This document shows positions 1 to 5,350 of a DNA stretch of 5,961 nucleotides, piece by piece. Under the pieces are notes generated by a model, which saw only the letters and a program-made list of their open reading frames with translations, was not told the origin of the DNA and made no database searches. The DNA comes from Actinomycetota bacterium (GTDB lineage Bacteria > Actinomycetota > Thermoleophilia > Gaiellales > Gaiellaceae): contig JACDCN010000140.1 in the NCBI GenBank assembly GCA_013817555.1, positions 1-5,961 on the forward strand. The letters run 5' to 3'. Made by a program: the position numbers and the translations under genes. The stretch's first letter is position 1. Each line of letters opens with the position of its first letter.

Positions 1-143
1 CAGCCACCCTCCCCCGACCAGCGGACGTGAATTATCCGCGACTCGAGCGGCAACATGCGCCGGAAAGCGGACACCGTCTCCGGTGCCGTCTCGTCCTCGA
101 AGCGAGCCTTGAACACGAAGCCTCCGACAGTGATGTCGAGCAT
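1..143 (-). CDS. DUF3830 family (cyclophilin-like) protein, N-terminal part, cut by window edge
   Basis: The first 47 codons of a minus-strand gene continue past the left edge, so this is partial. The start is well fixed: the ATG at 143 is preceded in frame by a TAG only four codons upstream (153-155), with no alternative start between. The visible protein opens with a short beta-strand-like segment (MLDITVGGFVFKARFEDETA) and then a helix, followed by LPLESRIIHVRWSGEGG. An N-terminal ARFxDxxAPxTxxAFRxxLP stretch followed by a HxRWSGE motif is what I recognise from the DUF3830 family, which has a cyclophilin-like fold and no firmly known activity. It follows the purine operon on the same strand after a 234-bp gap, so it probably has its own promoter. 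Family members often neighbour amidohydrolases and transport genes, but a role in purine catabolism is only inferred. With 47 residues visible the family call is moderately secure. Confidence 0.65.
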   Translation of the reverse strand, partial: MLDITVGGFVFKARFEDETAPETVSAFRRMLPLESRIIHVRWSGEGG

Positions 144-149
144 GGCGGG

Positions 150-155
150 ACCCTA
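150..155 (-). promoter_or_regulatory. possible leaderless-type -10 element (TAGGGT) for the DUF3830 gene
   Basis: On the minus strand TAGGGT occupies exactly -12 to -7 if the A of the ATG at 143 is +1, the geometry of leaderless transcripts driven by a TANNNT -10 box. No clear -35 hexamer sits at the matching distance, and no Shine-Dalgarno sequence precedes the ATG, which is consistent with leaderless initiation. A near-palindrome centred on GAATTC (160-174) lies just upstream. A six-base match is weak evidence. The competing candidate is a TTGACG/TACCGT pair at 213-187. Confidence 0.25.
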
Positions 156-186
156 GTCGGTCGTGAATTCCGACGTGATCGCCGAG

Positions 187-213
187 ACGGTACGAGACAC
201 CGATTTCCGTCAA
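187..213 (-). promoter_or_regulatory. possible promoter (TTGACG ... TACCGT) with a GACACCG half-site in the spacer
   Basis: On the minus strand TTGACG (213-208) matches five of six bases of the -35 consensus. It is followed after 15 nt by TACCGT (192-187), which fits only the loose TANNNT form. The spacer is short. The segment CGGTGTC (202-196), the same half-site that forms the perfect palindrome at 343-357, lies inside the spacer, where a bound regulator would block polymerase. It would give a leader of about 37 nt before the DUF3830 ATG. This is a tentative reading. Confidence 0.25.
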
Positions 214-342
214 GGGGAGTTCGCACCAAGAGTGTGCCGATGCTTCCACACCCTGGAGTTCGGACGCTGCAGGGTATTCGCGGTCTTCTGGGCAACCGGA
301 CATGCTCACAACGAGATGCCATAGCTGCGAGCACACGAGCCG

Positions 343-357
343 CGGTGTCTGACACCG
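343..357. promoter_or_regulatory. perfect palindrome CGGTGTC-T-GACACCG, possible operator
   Basis: Seven-base arms flank a single central base in the non-coding gap 21 bp beyond the puuD stop codon. The geometry, with a 1-nt centre, suits a dimeric helix-turn-helix repressor such as a GntR-family protein better than a transcription terminator, and no T-tract follows on either strand. The arm recurs as GACACCG at 196-202 and, inside the DUF3830 gene, at 70-76. The regulator is not in the window. The palindrome could also be part of a GC-rich end-of-operon structure, because CCGCGG flanks it at 340-345 and 372-377. Confidence 0.35.
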
Positions 358-377
358 TAGTTCGGCCACCGCCGCGG

Positions 378-1541
378 CTAGCGCGTCGATGCGACCCACG
401 CGGCAAGTAGCTCGCGCTCGTCTTCGGTCATCCCGGTGGAGTTCCCCGGAGGCATCGCCCGCGTTTGCACGGCTTGCCGCTCGATGTCGTCGGCGCGGGT
501 GGTGATCTCGGCGTTGGTCTCCAGGCGGATGCCGAGCGGCGCCGACGCGCCCGAGTGGCAAGCGGCGCACCGCTCTTCGATCACCGCCTGCACCTCTGCG
601 ACCAGGACCGGGCCGGCCTGCGTCGGTGAAGCACCGTCGGGCTGCAGCCAGAACGCGAGCGCGACGACCGCGGCGGCAGCGACGCCGAGGATCCACCACG
701 CGCGACCTCCGGAATGCCAGAGGTTGAAGAAGTGCCGCACCCCCGCAGTAAGGACTGCGATGAGCACGAGCACGAGCCACGCCTCGTCCGCGCCGAACGT
801 GAAAGCGAAATGCCCGGCGAGCATCGTGAAGAGCACCGGCAGCGTGAGGTAGTTGTTGTGCACCGACCGGCGCTTCGCCTCGAGCAGCGGAACGGGATCT
901 GGCTCTCGTCGTTCTGCCATCGCGTCCACGAGCTTTCGATGTGCAGGGATGATGACGAGGAGGACGTTCGCGGCCATGATCGTCCCGAGCATTACGCCGA
1001 CTTGGAGATAGGCCGCGCGGGCCGCGAAGAGCTCACTCGCGCTCCAAGCCGCCAGCGCGAGTAGCACGACGCCGACGAGCGCGAGCGCGAGTTGACTCCG
1101 CTGTCCGACTGTCCGGCAGAGCACGTCGTAGACGAGCCAGGCGAGTGCGAGCCCGCCGACCGAGAGCGCGATAGCGGCCCAGTCGGATAGGTCCGCAACG
1201 GTCGGATCGACGAGCCGCACGCCCGCGTCGAAGTAGTAGAGGACGACCATCAGCGCGAAGCCCGAGAGCCACGTCGTGTACGCCTCCCACTTGAACCAGT
1301 GCAGCGGCTCCGGGAGCTCAGCCGGAGCGAGGCGGTACTTCTGCGAGTGGTAGAGACCTCCGCCGTGGACGCCCCAGAACTCGCCCGCGATGCCCCTGTC
1401 CGCATCCTCTGCCCGCTTCGGAGCGCGGAGCGAGAGATCGAGCCGGACGAAGTAGAAGGAGGCTCCGATCCAGGCGATCCCCGCGGTCACGTGCAGCATC
1501 CGCAGGAGGACGTCGAGGACGTCTCTCAGGTACGGGTCCAC
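378..1541 (-). CDS. puuD: membrane-bound urate oxidase (urate hydroxylase) with C-terminal cytochrome c domain, PuuD type
   Basis: This 387-residue protein should oxidise urate to 5-hydroxyisourate and pass electrons to a fused heme c, hence to the respiratory chain, instead of reducing O2 to H2O2 as soluble uricase does. Residues 1-300 match the Urate_ox_N (DUF989) membrane domain: about eight hydrophobic segments (near 10-32, 84-104, 121-142, 149-168, 178-200, 230-249, 253-272, 280-299), with the family-like stretch LLRMLHVTAGIAWIGASFYF at the N-terminus and conserved histidines in loops (H59, H65, H81, H228, H244, H276). The C-terminal domain carries one heme c site, CAACH (325-329), and a likely distal ligand M363 in RAMPPGN. 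The start is GTG. It places the N-terminus where the family begins, and GAGGA (1550-1546) lies 4 nt upstream. The gene overlaps the end of uraD by 16 nt, and the next enzymes of the pathway are encoded immediately upstream. The name puuD is also used for an unrelated putrescine enzyme. Confidence 0.93.
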   Translation of the reverse strand: MDPYLRDVLDVLLRMLHVTAGIAWIGASFYFVRLDLSLRAPKRAEDADRGIAGEFWGVHGGGLYHSQKYRLAPAELPEPLHWFKWEAYTTWLSGFALMVVLYYFDAGVRLVDPTVADLSDWAAIALSVGGLALAWLVYDVLCRTVGQRSQLALALVGVVLLALAAWSASELFAARAAYLQVGVMLGTIMAANVLLVIIPAHRKLVDAMAERREPDPVPLLEAKRRSVHNNYLTLPVLFTMLAGHFAFTFGADEAWLVLVLIAVLTAGVRHFFNLWHSGGRAWWILGVAAAAVVALAFWLQPDGASPTQAGPVLVAEVQAVIEERCAACHSGASAPLGIRLETNAEITTRADDIERQAVQTRAMPPGNSTGMTEDERELLAAWVASTR

Positions 1542-1963
1542 CGGTTCCTCGCGATCGCGACCAGCTCTCGCAGGCCGGTCTCGAGCTCCTCTTCGCGGGT
1601 GTTGCCGATCCGCTCGCCAAGCACCTTCACGATCTCCACTTTCGGCCGCCCGGCGACGAAGACGACGAACCGGAACCCGAACTTCTCTTCGTAGACCTGG
1701 TTCAAGTACGCGAGCTCGGACAAAACTGCGGGATCGGAGTCAGATCCCTGCTCCGCGGCCGACCGCGTGGACAGCCCTTTCGCCCCGATCGCCGGGTGCG
1801 CTCTCAGAGCTTCGATCTTCTCTTCCTCGGTCAACGTCGCCGTGACGTCGTCTGCGTTCTCGAGCGGGTACTCGATCTCGGCGAGGCGCTCGACGAGCCG
1901 CGTCCGGCCTTCGAACAGCTCGGCGAGCTCCTCGCCGGTCAGCTGCCGCGGTACGTCACGCAT
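1526..1963 (-). CDS. uraD: 2-oxo-4-hydroxy-4-carboxy-5-ureidoimidazoline (OHCU) decarboxylase
   Basis: This 145-residue cytoplasmic enzyme should decarboxylate OHCU stereospecifically to (S)-allantoin, the last step of the urate-to-allantoin route. Family marks are AHPAIG with the expected catalytic H56, the SxxSAAEQ segment with E71-Q72, the YEEKFGFRFVVFVAGR core (91-106), and the ERIGNTREEE helix (117-126), where R118 is the probable substrate-binding arginine. Mapping of catalytic residues rests on family knowledge. The protein is on the short side: the N-terminal part lacks the usual CGSxxW motif, having EGRTRLVERLA (18-28) in its place, as in shorter single-domain homologues. The ATG at 1963 lies inside uraH (25-nt overlap) and has no purine-rich Shine-Dalgarno sequence, so translation probably depends on ribosomes finishing uraH. 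The stop codon lies inside puuD. Confidence 0.93.
   Translation of the reverse strand: MRDVPRQLTGEELAELFEGRTRLVERLAEIEYPLENADDVTATLTEEEKIEALRAHPAIGAKGLSTRSAAEQGSDSDPAVLSELAYLNQVYEEKFGFRFVVFVAGRPKVEIVKVLGERIGNTREEELETGLRELVAIARNRWTRT
1546..1550 (-). promoter_or_regulatory. Shine-Dalgarno GAGGA for the puuD GTG start
   Basis: GAGGA on the minus strand sits 4 nt before the GTG at 1541, within the last codons of uraD. It supports that GTG, and not the ATG at codon 15, as the puuD start. Confidence 0.55.
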
Positions 1964-2232
1964 CCGTACGGCGACACGAGGAGGGGGATGTGATGGTGAC
2001 CGTCGGCGAGCTCCACCTGGAGCTCGACGCGTGTGAAGAACGGGGACGGAGGATGGAAGACGAGCGAGTACGTGCCGGGCTCGAGGTTCTCGACGAGCTT
2101 CGCGATGCGGCCGTCATCGTCGGTCTCCGCCACCGCCAGGGACTCGTCGCCCTGCCGGAGCTCGATCCGGACTCCCCTGGCAGGTCGGCCCGCAGCCGTG
2201 TCGAGCACGTGGGTGGACATGGAGACGCTCAT
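1939..2232 (-). CDS. uraH: 5-hydroxyisourate hydrolase (transthyretin-like protein)
   Basis: This 97-residue protein should hydrolyse 5-hydroxyisourate, the product of urate oxidase, to OHCU. It has the hallmarks of the HIUase/transthyretin-related family: an N-terminal MSTHVLDTAAGRPARG with catalytic H8, R42 in the DDGRI turn, H81 in GHHHIPLL, and the C-terminal YRGS tetrapeptide (94-97) that separates these enzymes from true transthyretin. It is slightly shorter than the usual 105-115 residues, the loss being in the loop before the last strands, and SPYGCVTYRGS has Cys where Tyr is common. It normally works as a homotetramer with active sites at the dimer interface. The ATG at 2232 overlaps the stop of the upstream deaminase as ATGA. 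A second in-frame ATG at 2220 would remove four residues and is less likely because it would break that coupling. No N-terminal signal peptide is seen, so it is cytoplasmic. Confidence 0.95.
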   Translation of the reverse strand: MSVSMSTHVLDTAAGRPARGVRIELRQGDESLAVAETDDDGRIAKLVENLEPGTYSLVFHPPSPFFTRVELQVELADGHHHIPLLVSPYGCVTYRGS

Positions 2233-3557
2233 GACGAGAATCTTCGCGCCTGCGCCCGCTGTTCGCGCGCGATCTCTTCCTCGTCCCCCCGCACGAGCGC
2301 ACCACCGCGCACGACGTCCGCGCCGCCGACGACGAGCCGATCGACGCGATGCGGCGCCGAGAGGATCAGGCCGGCGACCGGATCGTCGGCCCCGGCGAGT
2401 TCGAGGCCGTCGGTGCGCCAGATCGCCAGGTCGGCGCACTTGCCCGGCTCGAGCGAGCCGATGTCGTCTCGGCCCAGCACCTCGGCTCCGCCTCGCGTCC
2501 CCAGCCGGAGCGCCTCGCGGGCGGTCATCGCCCCCGGCCCGCCTCGACCGCGTGCGACGAGCAGCGTCTGCTTCACCTCGAGGAAAAGGTCGCTGCGCTC
2601 GTTCGACGCCGAACCGTCGACCCCGAGGCCGACCCGCACTCCCTCGTCCAGGAAATCGCGAACCGGCGCAACCCCCGCCCCCAGCCGGAGGTTCGACGTG
2701 GGGCAATGCGCCACGCCGGTACCGCTCGCCGCGAAGTCGGCGATGTCGTCGACGGAGAGGTGGACGCAGTGCGCGCACCACACATCTCGACCGAGCCAGC
2801 CGAGGTCGGTCAGGTACTCCACGGGCGTGCAGCCGTAGAGCTCCATGCAGTACGCACCTTCCTCCATCGTCTCGGCCAGGTGCGTGTGCAGGGGAAGCTC
2901 GAGGCGGCGCGCGAGCGCGGCCGACTCCTGCATCAGCCGGCGCGTGACCGAGAACGGTGAGCAGGGAGCGACCGCGATCTGCACCCTTGCGTCCGGCCCG
3001 GGTTCGTGCAGCTCGCCGACCAGTCGCTCGGTGTCCGCGAGCACAGCGTCGAGCTCCTCCACGAGCTCGTCGGGCGGCAGGCCGCCATCCGAGGCGCCGA
3101 GATCCATCGATCCTCGCGAAGCGACGATCCGCACACCCAACTCGCGCGCGGCCTGAACCTCCGCCTCGACCAGGCCATCCTGCCCGCGCGGGAAGACGTA
3201 GTGGTGGTCGAACACGGTCGTGCAGCCGGAGAGCGCGAGCTCGGCGAGGCCGGTGCGGGCGGCGGCGTACTCGGCCTCCGCGTCGATCTTCGCCCACACC
3301 GGATAGAGCTCCCGGAGCCAGGCGAAGAGATCCGCCTGTTGCGCTCGTGCGCGCGTGAGCGTCTGGTACAGATGGTGGTGGGTGTTGACGAGCCCTGGCG
3401 TGACGACGGCCCCGCTTAGCTCCTCGCGTGAGTCTGCCTCGGGCTCCGTGCCCTCGCCTACCGCCGCTATGAAACCGTCCTCGACCAGCACCCAGCCGTC
3501 CTCGTGCTCGGTCCCAGCGTCGTCGCAGGTGACGATCCAGCCGCCTGAGTAGAGCAT
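2229..3557 (-). CDS. amidohydrolase-family purine deaminase, probably 8-oxoguanine deaminase
   Basis: This 442-residue metal-dependent deaminase of the COG0402 / chlorohydrolase group has a TIM-barrel core with flanking beta-sandwich segments. Metal and catalytic motifs are visible in order: PGLVNTHHHL (H60 and H62), HTHLAET (H226, E229), CAHCVH (H263 or H266), AHCPTSNLRLGAG (283-295) and GLGVDGSASNE (D314). The last motif, with VDGSASN, is what I associate with 8-oxoguanine deaminases and relatives such as hydroxyatrazine ethylaminohydrolase, rather than classical guanine deaminase. Position in a urate operon favours 8-oxoguanine, which deaminates directly to urate. Guanine, isoguanine or another purine or pterin remains possible. 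The ATG lies 2 nt after the ade stop. A GTG at 3563 in the same frame would start two codons earlier and give a GTGA overlap, so the true start may be either. The stop overlaps the uraH start by 4 nt. No signal peptide is present. Confidence 0.85.
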   Translation of the reverse strand: MLYSGGWIVTCDDAGTEHEDGWVLVEDGFIAAVGEGTEPEADSREELSGAVVTPGLVNTHHHLYQTLTRARAQQADLFAWLRELYPVWAKIDAEAEYAAARTGLAELALSGCTTVFDHHYVFPRGQDGLVEAEVQAARELGVRIVASRGSMDLGASDGGLPPDELVEELDAVLADTERLVGELHEPGPDARVQIAVAPCSPFSVTRRLMQESAALARRLELPLHTHLAETMEEGAYCMELYGCTPVEYLTDLGWLGRDVWCAHCVHLSVDDIADFAASGTGVAHCPTSNLRLGAGVAPVRDFLDEGVRVGLGVDGSASNERSDLFLEVKQTLLVARGRGGPGAMTAREALRLGTRGGAEVLGRDDIGSLEPGKCADLAIWRTDGLELAGADDPVAGLILSAPHRVDRLVVGGADVVRGGALVRGDEEEIAREQRAQARRFSS

Positions 3558-3559
3558 GG

Positions 3560-5251
3560 TCACACTTCGAGCGGAACGATCTCGAAGCGGTCGACGTCGA
3601 CGAGCCCGTGGTCGGTGATCTTCAGATGCGGGATCACCGACAGGGCGAGAAACGACAGCGTGAGGAAGGGCGTGGCGCCGCTCCAGCCCAGCTTGTGCGC
3701 CGCCTCGTTGCACGCGCGACTCTGGGCGATCACCTCCGGCAGCCGAGCCTCCGAGAGAAGTCCGGCGATCGGAAGCGGGCATTCGGCCACAACGGTCGCG
3801 TCTTCGACGGCGACGATGCCGCCACCGATCTCCGCGAGGCGTTCCGCGGCGAAGATCATGTCGTCGTCGTCCATGCCGACGACCACGAGGTTGTGCGCGT
3901 CGTGCGCGACCGTGGAGGCGAGGGCGCCCCGCTGAAGGCCCGAACCCGAGAGAAATCCGACCCCGACGCGTCCGGTCGCCAGGTGGCGTTCGACAACCGC
4001 GATCTTGGCAAGGTCGCGATCCGCGTCGGCGACAGCGCGGCCGTCGTCGACCGCCGGCTCCCTGACGAGTGATTCGGTCACGACCTGATCCTCGATAAGC
4101 CCGATCGCGCGTACGTCGCCCCCATTCGACGCAACGCTGAAGTCCTCGGCGCGAAGCGGCTTGATGCGGACCGACTGCCTGACCCAGTCGGGGACGTCGA
4201 CCTGGGGAACCTCCTCGACCGCGCGACCGCGCTTGAGCACGAGCTCGGGGGAGAAGCTCTCGAGATCTGGAAGGACGAGGAGGTCGGCCTCGTAGCCCGG
4301 TGCTATCGCCCCGTGCCGCCCGAGGCCGTGCCAGAGAGCGGGATGGAAGGAGGCCATGAGCAGGGCATCCTCCGGCGCGATTCCGGCAGCGACTGCCTTC
4401 CGCACCATTCCGTTGATGTGCCCGTCGTCCGCGATGTCTTCGGGGTCGCGGTCGTCGGTGCAGAACGCGATGCGACCGGGCCCGTATTCGAGGACGAGCG
4501 GCAGGAGGTCGAGCAGATTCCTCGCCATTGAGGCTTCGCGAATCAGGAGCCACATTCCGGCCCGCAGCCGCTCGCGTCCCTCCTCCACCGTCAGCGCCTC
4601 GTGATCCGACGCGATCCCGGCCGCCGCGTACGCCTGCAACGCCTTTCCGGCCACGCCCGGAGCATGTCCGTCGACGTGTTTCGCCCCCTCGAGGCCGAGC
4701 TTCGCGAGCTCCGCCGGAGCGCCGCCGATGACCCCGGGGAAGTTCATCATCTCGGCAAGCCCGAGCACGCGCCGGCGCCGCATCAGCGATTCCAGGTCTC
4801 CGGGGCCGAGCGGTCTGCGCGGAGACTCGAACGGAGACGCGGGCACGCACGACGGCGCCATGAAGAACACGTCGAGCTGGAGCCCTGACGAGGCGTCGAG
4901 CAGCCAGTGGATGCCGTCCACCCCCAGGACGTTCGCGATCTCGTGTGGGTCTGCGACGACGGCTGTGGTACCGAGGGGCAATACGAGCCGCGCGAACTCG
5001 TCGACCATCAGCTTCACGGACTCGAGGTGCATATGCGCATCGATGAAGCCTGGGACGACGTATTTGCCGGACCCGTCCAACGTCTCACGGCCCTCGTACT
5101 CGCCGAGTCCAGCGACGAAGCCGTCCGCGATCGCCACGTCGACCTCGAGCCACTCCTTGGTAAAGACCGAGAAGACCTGCCCGCCGCGGACGACGAGATC
5201 CGCGGGCTCGTCCCCCCGAGCCACCGCCAGCCGGCGCTTGAGCGTCTCCAT
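3560..5251 (-). CDS. ade: adenine deaminase (AdeC/Ade type)
   Basis: This 563-residue cytoplasmic enzyme should convert adenine to hypoxanthine plus ammonia, the entry of adenine into purine catabolism. Family motifs appear in order: PGFIDAHMHLES (H73, H75), the DPHEIANVLG segment (H103, E104), AEMMNFPGVI (E167), HVDGHAPG (H192, H196), SDHEA (216-220), FCTDDRDP (D266, D267), APGYEADLLVL (317-327), and the C-terminal Ade-specific domain with STVAHDAHNLVVVG (446-459). Length matches the usual 550-600. I chose the ATG at 5251 because METLKRRLAVARGDEPADLVV aligns with the usual family N-terminus. A GTG at 5287 would add 12 residues with no homologous role and has only GGA directly against it, so it stays an alternative. 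It is the first gene of the five-gene operon and diverges from a BMP-family transporter gene. The stop is 2 nt before the next gene's ATG. Confidence 0.94.
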   Translation of the reverse strand: METLKRRLAVARGDEPADLVVRGGQVFSVFTKEWLEVDVAIADGFVAGLGEYEGRETLDGSGKYVVPGFIDAHMHLESVKLMVDEFARLVLPLGTTAVVADPHEIANVLGVDGIHWLLDASSGLQLDVFFMAPSCVPASPFESPRRPLGPGDLESLMRRRRVLGLAEMMNFPGVIGGAPAELAKLGLEGAKHVDGHAPGVAGKALQAYAAAGIASDHEALTVEEGRERLRAGMWLLIREASMARNLLDLLPLVLEYGPGRIAFCTDDRDPEDIADDGHINGMVRKAVAAGIAPEDALLMASFHPALWHGLGRHGAIAPGYEADLLVLPDLESFSPELVLKRGRAVEEVPQVDVPDWVRQSVRIKPLRAEDFSVASNGGDVRAIGLIEDQVVTESLVREPAVDDGRAVADADRDLAKIAVVERHLATGRVGVGFLSGSGLQRGALASTVAHDAHNLVVVGMDDDDMIFAAERLAEIGGGIVAVEDATVVAECPLPIAGLLSEARLPEVIAQSRACNEAAHKLGWSGATPFLTLSFLALSVIPHLKITDHGLVDVDRFEIVPLEV

Positions 5252-5306
5252 CGCGGCAAGCGTAATACCGTCCGCTACGCGACTCACTCCGATCGGCCGA
5301 CTCTGT

Positions 5307-5312
5307 CATATA
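5307..5312 (-). promoter_or_regulatory. possible -10 element (TATATG) for the purine operon
   Basis: TATATG on the minus strand lies in the divergent intergenic region. It would start transcription near 5300, ahead of both candidate ade starts (5287 and 5251). No good -35 hexamer sits 16-18 bp upstream. It is the most AT-rich spot in a GC-rich stretch. A second, weaker candidate is TATTAC at 5267-5262, which would place the start only about 5 nt before the ATG at 5251. Confidence 0.35.
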
Positions 5313-5314
5313 GT
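5309..5314 (+). promoter_or_regulatory. possible -10 element (TATAGT) for the BMP transporter gene
   Basis: TATAGT matches five of six bases of the TATAAT consensus and overlaps the minus-strand -10 candidate. Transcription would start near 5321, about 30 nt before the ATG and inside the dyad at 5313-5339. The -35 region (around 5286-5291) has no recognisable consensus, so an activator or an alternative sigma factor would be needed if this is real. Confidence 0.35.
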
Positions 5315-5339
5315 CGCCAGGTCACGCGACCCGGGCGAC
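5313..5339. repeat. imperfect inverted repeat between the divergent promoters, possible operator
   Basis: Left arm GTCGCC-A-GGTC (5313-5323) and right arm GACC-CG-GGCGAC (5328-5339) pair over ten positions, interrupted by a 1x2 internal loop, with ACGC in the centre. The dyad begins inside the plus-strand -10 candidate, covers its predicted start point, and ends directly against the Shine-Dalgarno sequence of the transporter gene. As DNA it could bind a dimeric regulator controlling importer and catabolic operon together. As RNA it could form a hairpin just before the ribosome-binding site. Sequence alone does not decide, and no regulator gene is in view. Confidence 0.4.
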
Positions 5340-5345
5340 AGGAGG
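5340..5345 (+). promoter_or_regulatory. strong Shine-Dalgarno AGGAGG for the BMP-family gene
   Basis: A perfect AGGAGG lies 5 nt before the ATG at 5351, fixing that start. It is the only consensus-strength ribosome-binding site in the window, suggesting the binding protein is made in larger amounts than the enzymes. Confidence 0.75.
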
Positions 5346-5350
5346 AGCAG

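Noticed and set aside
340..377. Rho-independent terminator after puuD
   Set aside because: GC-rich repeats (CCGCGG at 340-345 and 372-377) could form a hairpin in the transcript, but pairing is interrupted and no U-tract follows. I kept only the palindrome as a possible regulatory site.
27..410. Opposed open frames over 27-410 on both strands, about 125 codons each
   Set aside because: They lie over the DUF3830 start and the non-coding gap. The translations are rich in Arg, Ser and Pro with no domain-like pattern, and neither has a ribosome-binding site. They look like GC-rich chance frames.
2235..3297. Long upstream extension of the uraH reading frame (452 codons in all)
   Set aside because: Only the last 97 codons look like protein. 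The rest is Arg/Ala/Gly-rich and antiparallel in character to nothing known, sitting in a shifted frame over the well-supported deaminase gene. The ATG at 2232 is the real start.
3558..4850. Upstream extension of the deaminase frame into the ade gene
   Set aside because: The extension is low-complexity Arg-rich shadow sequence of adenine deaminase. The family N-terminus (MLYSGGWIVT) begins at 3557, so no fusion protein is present.
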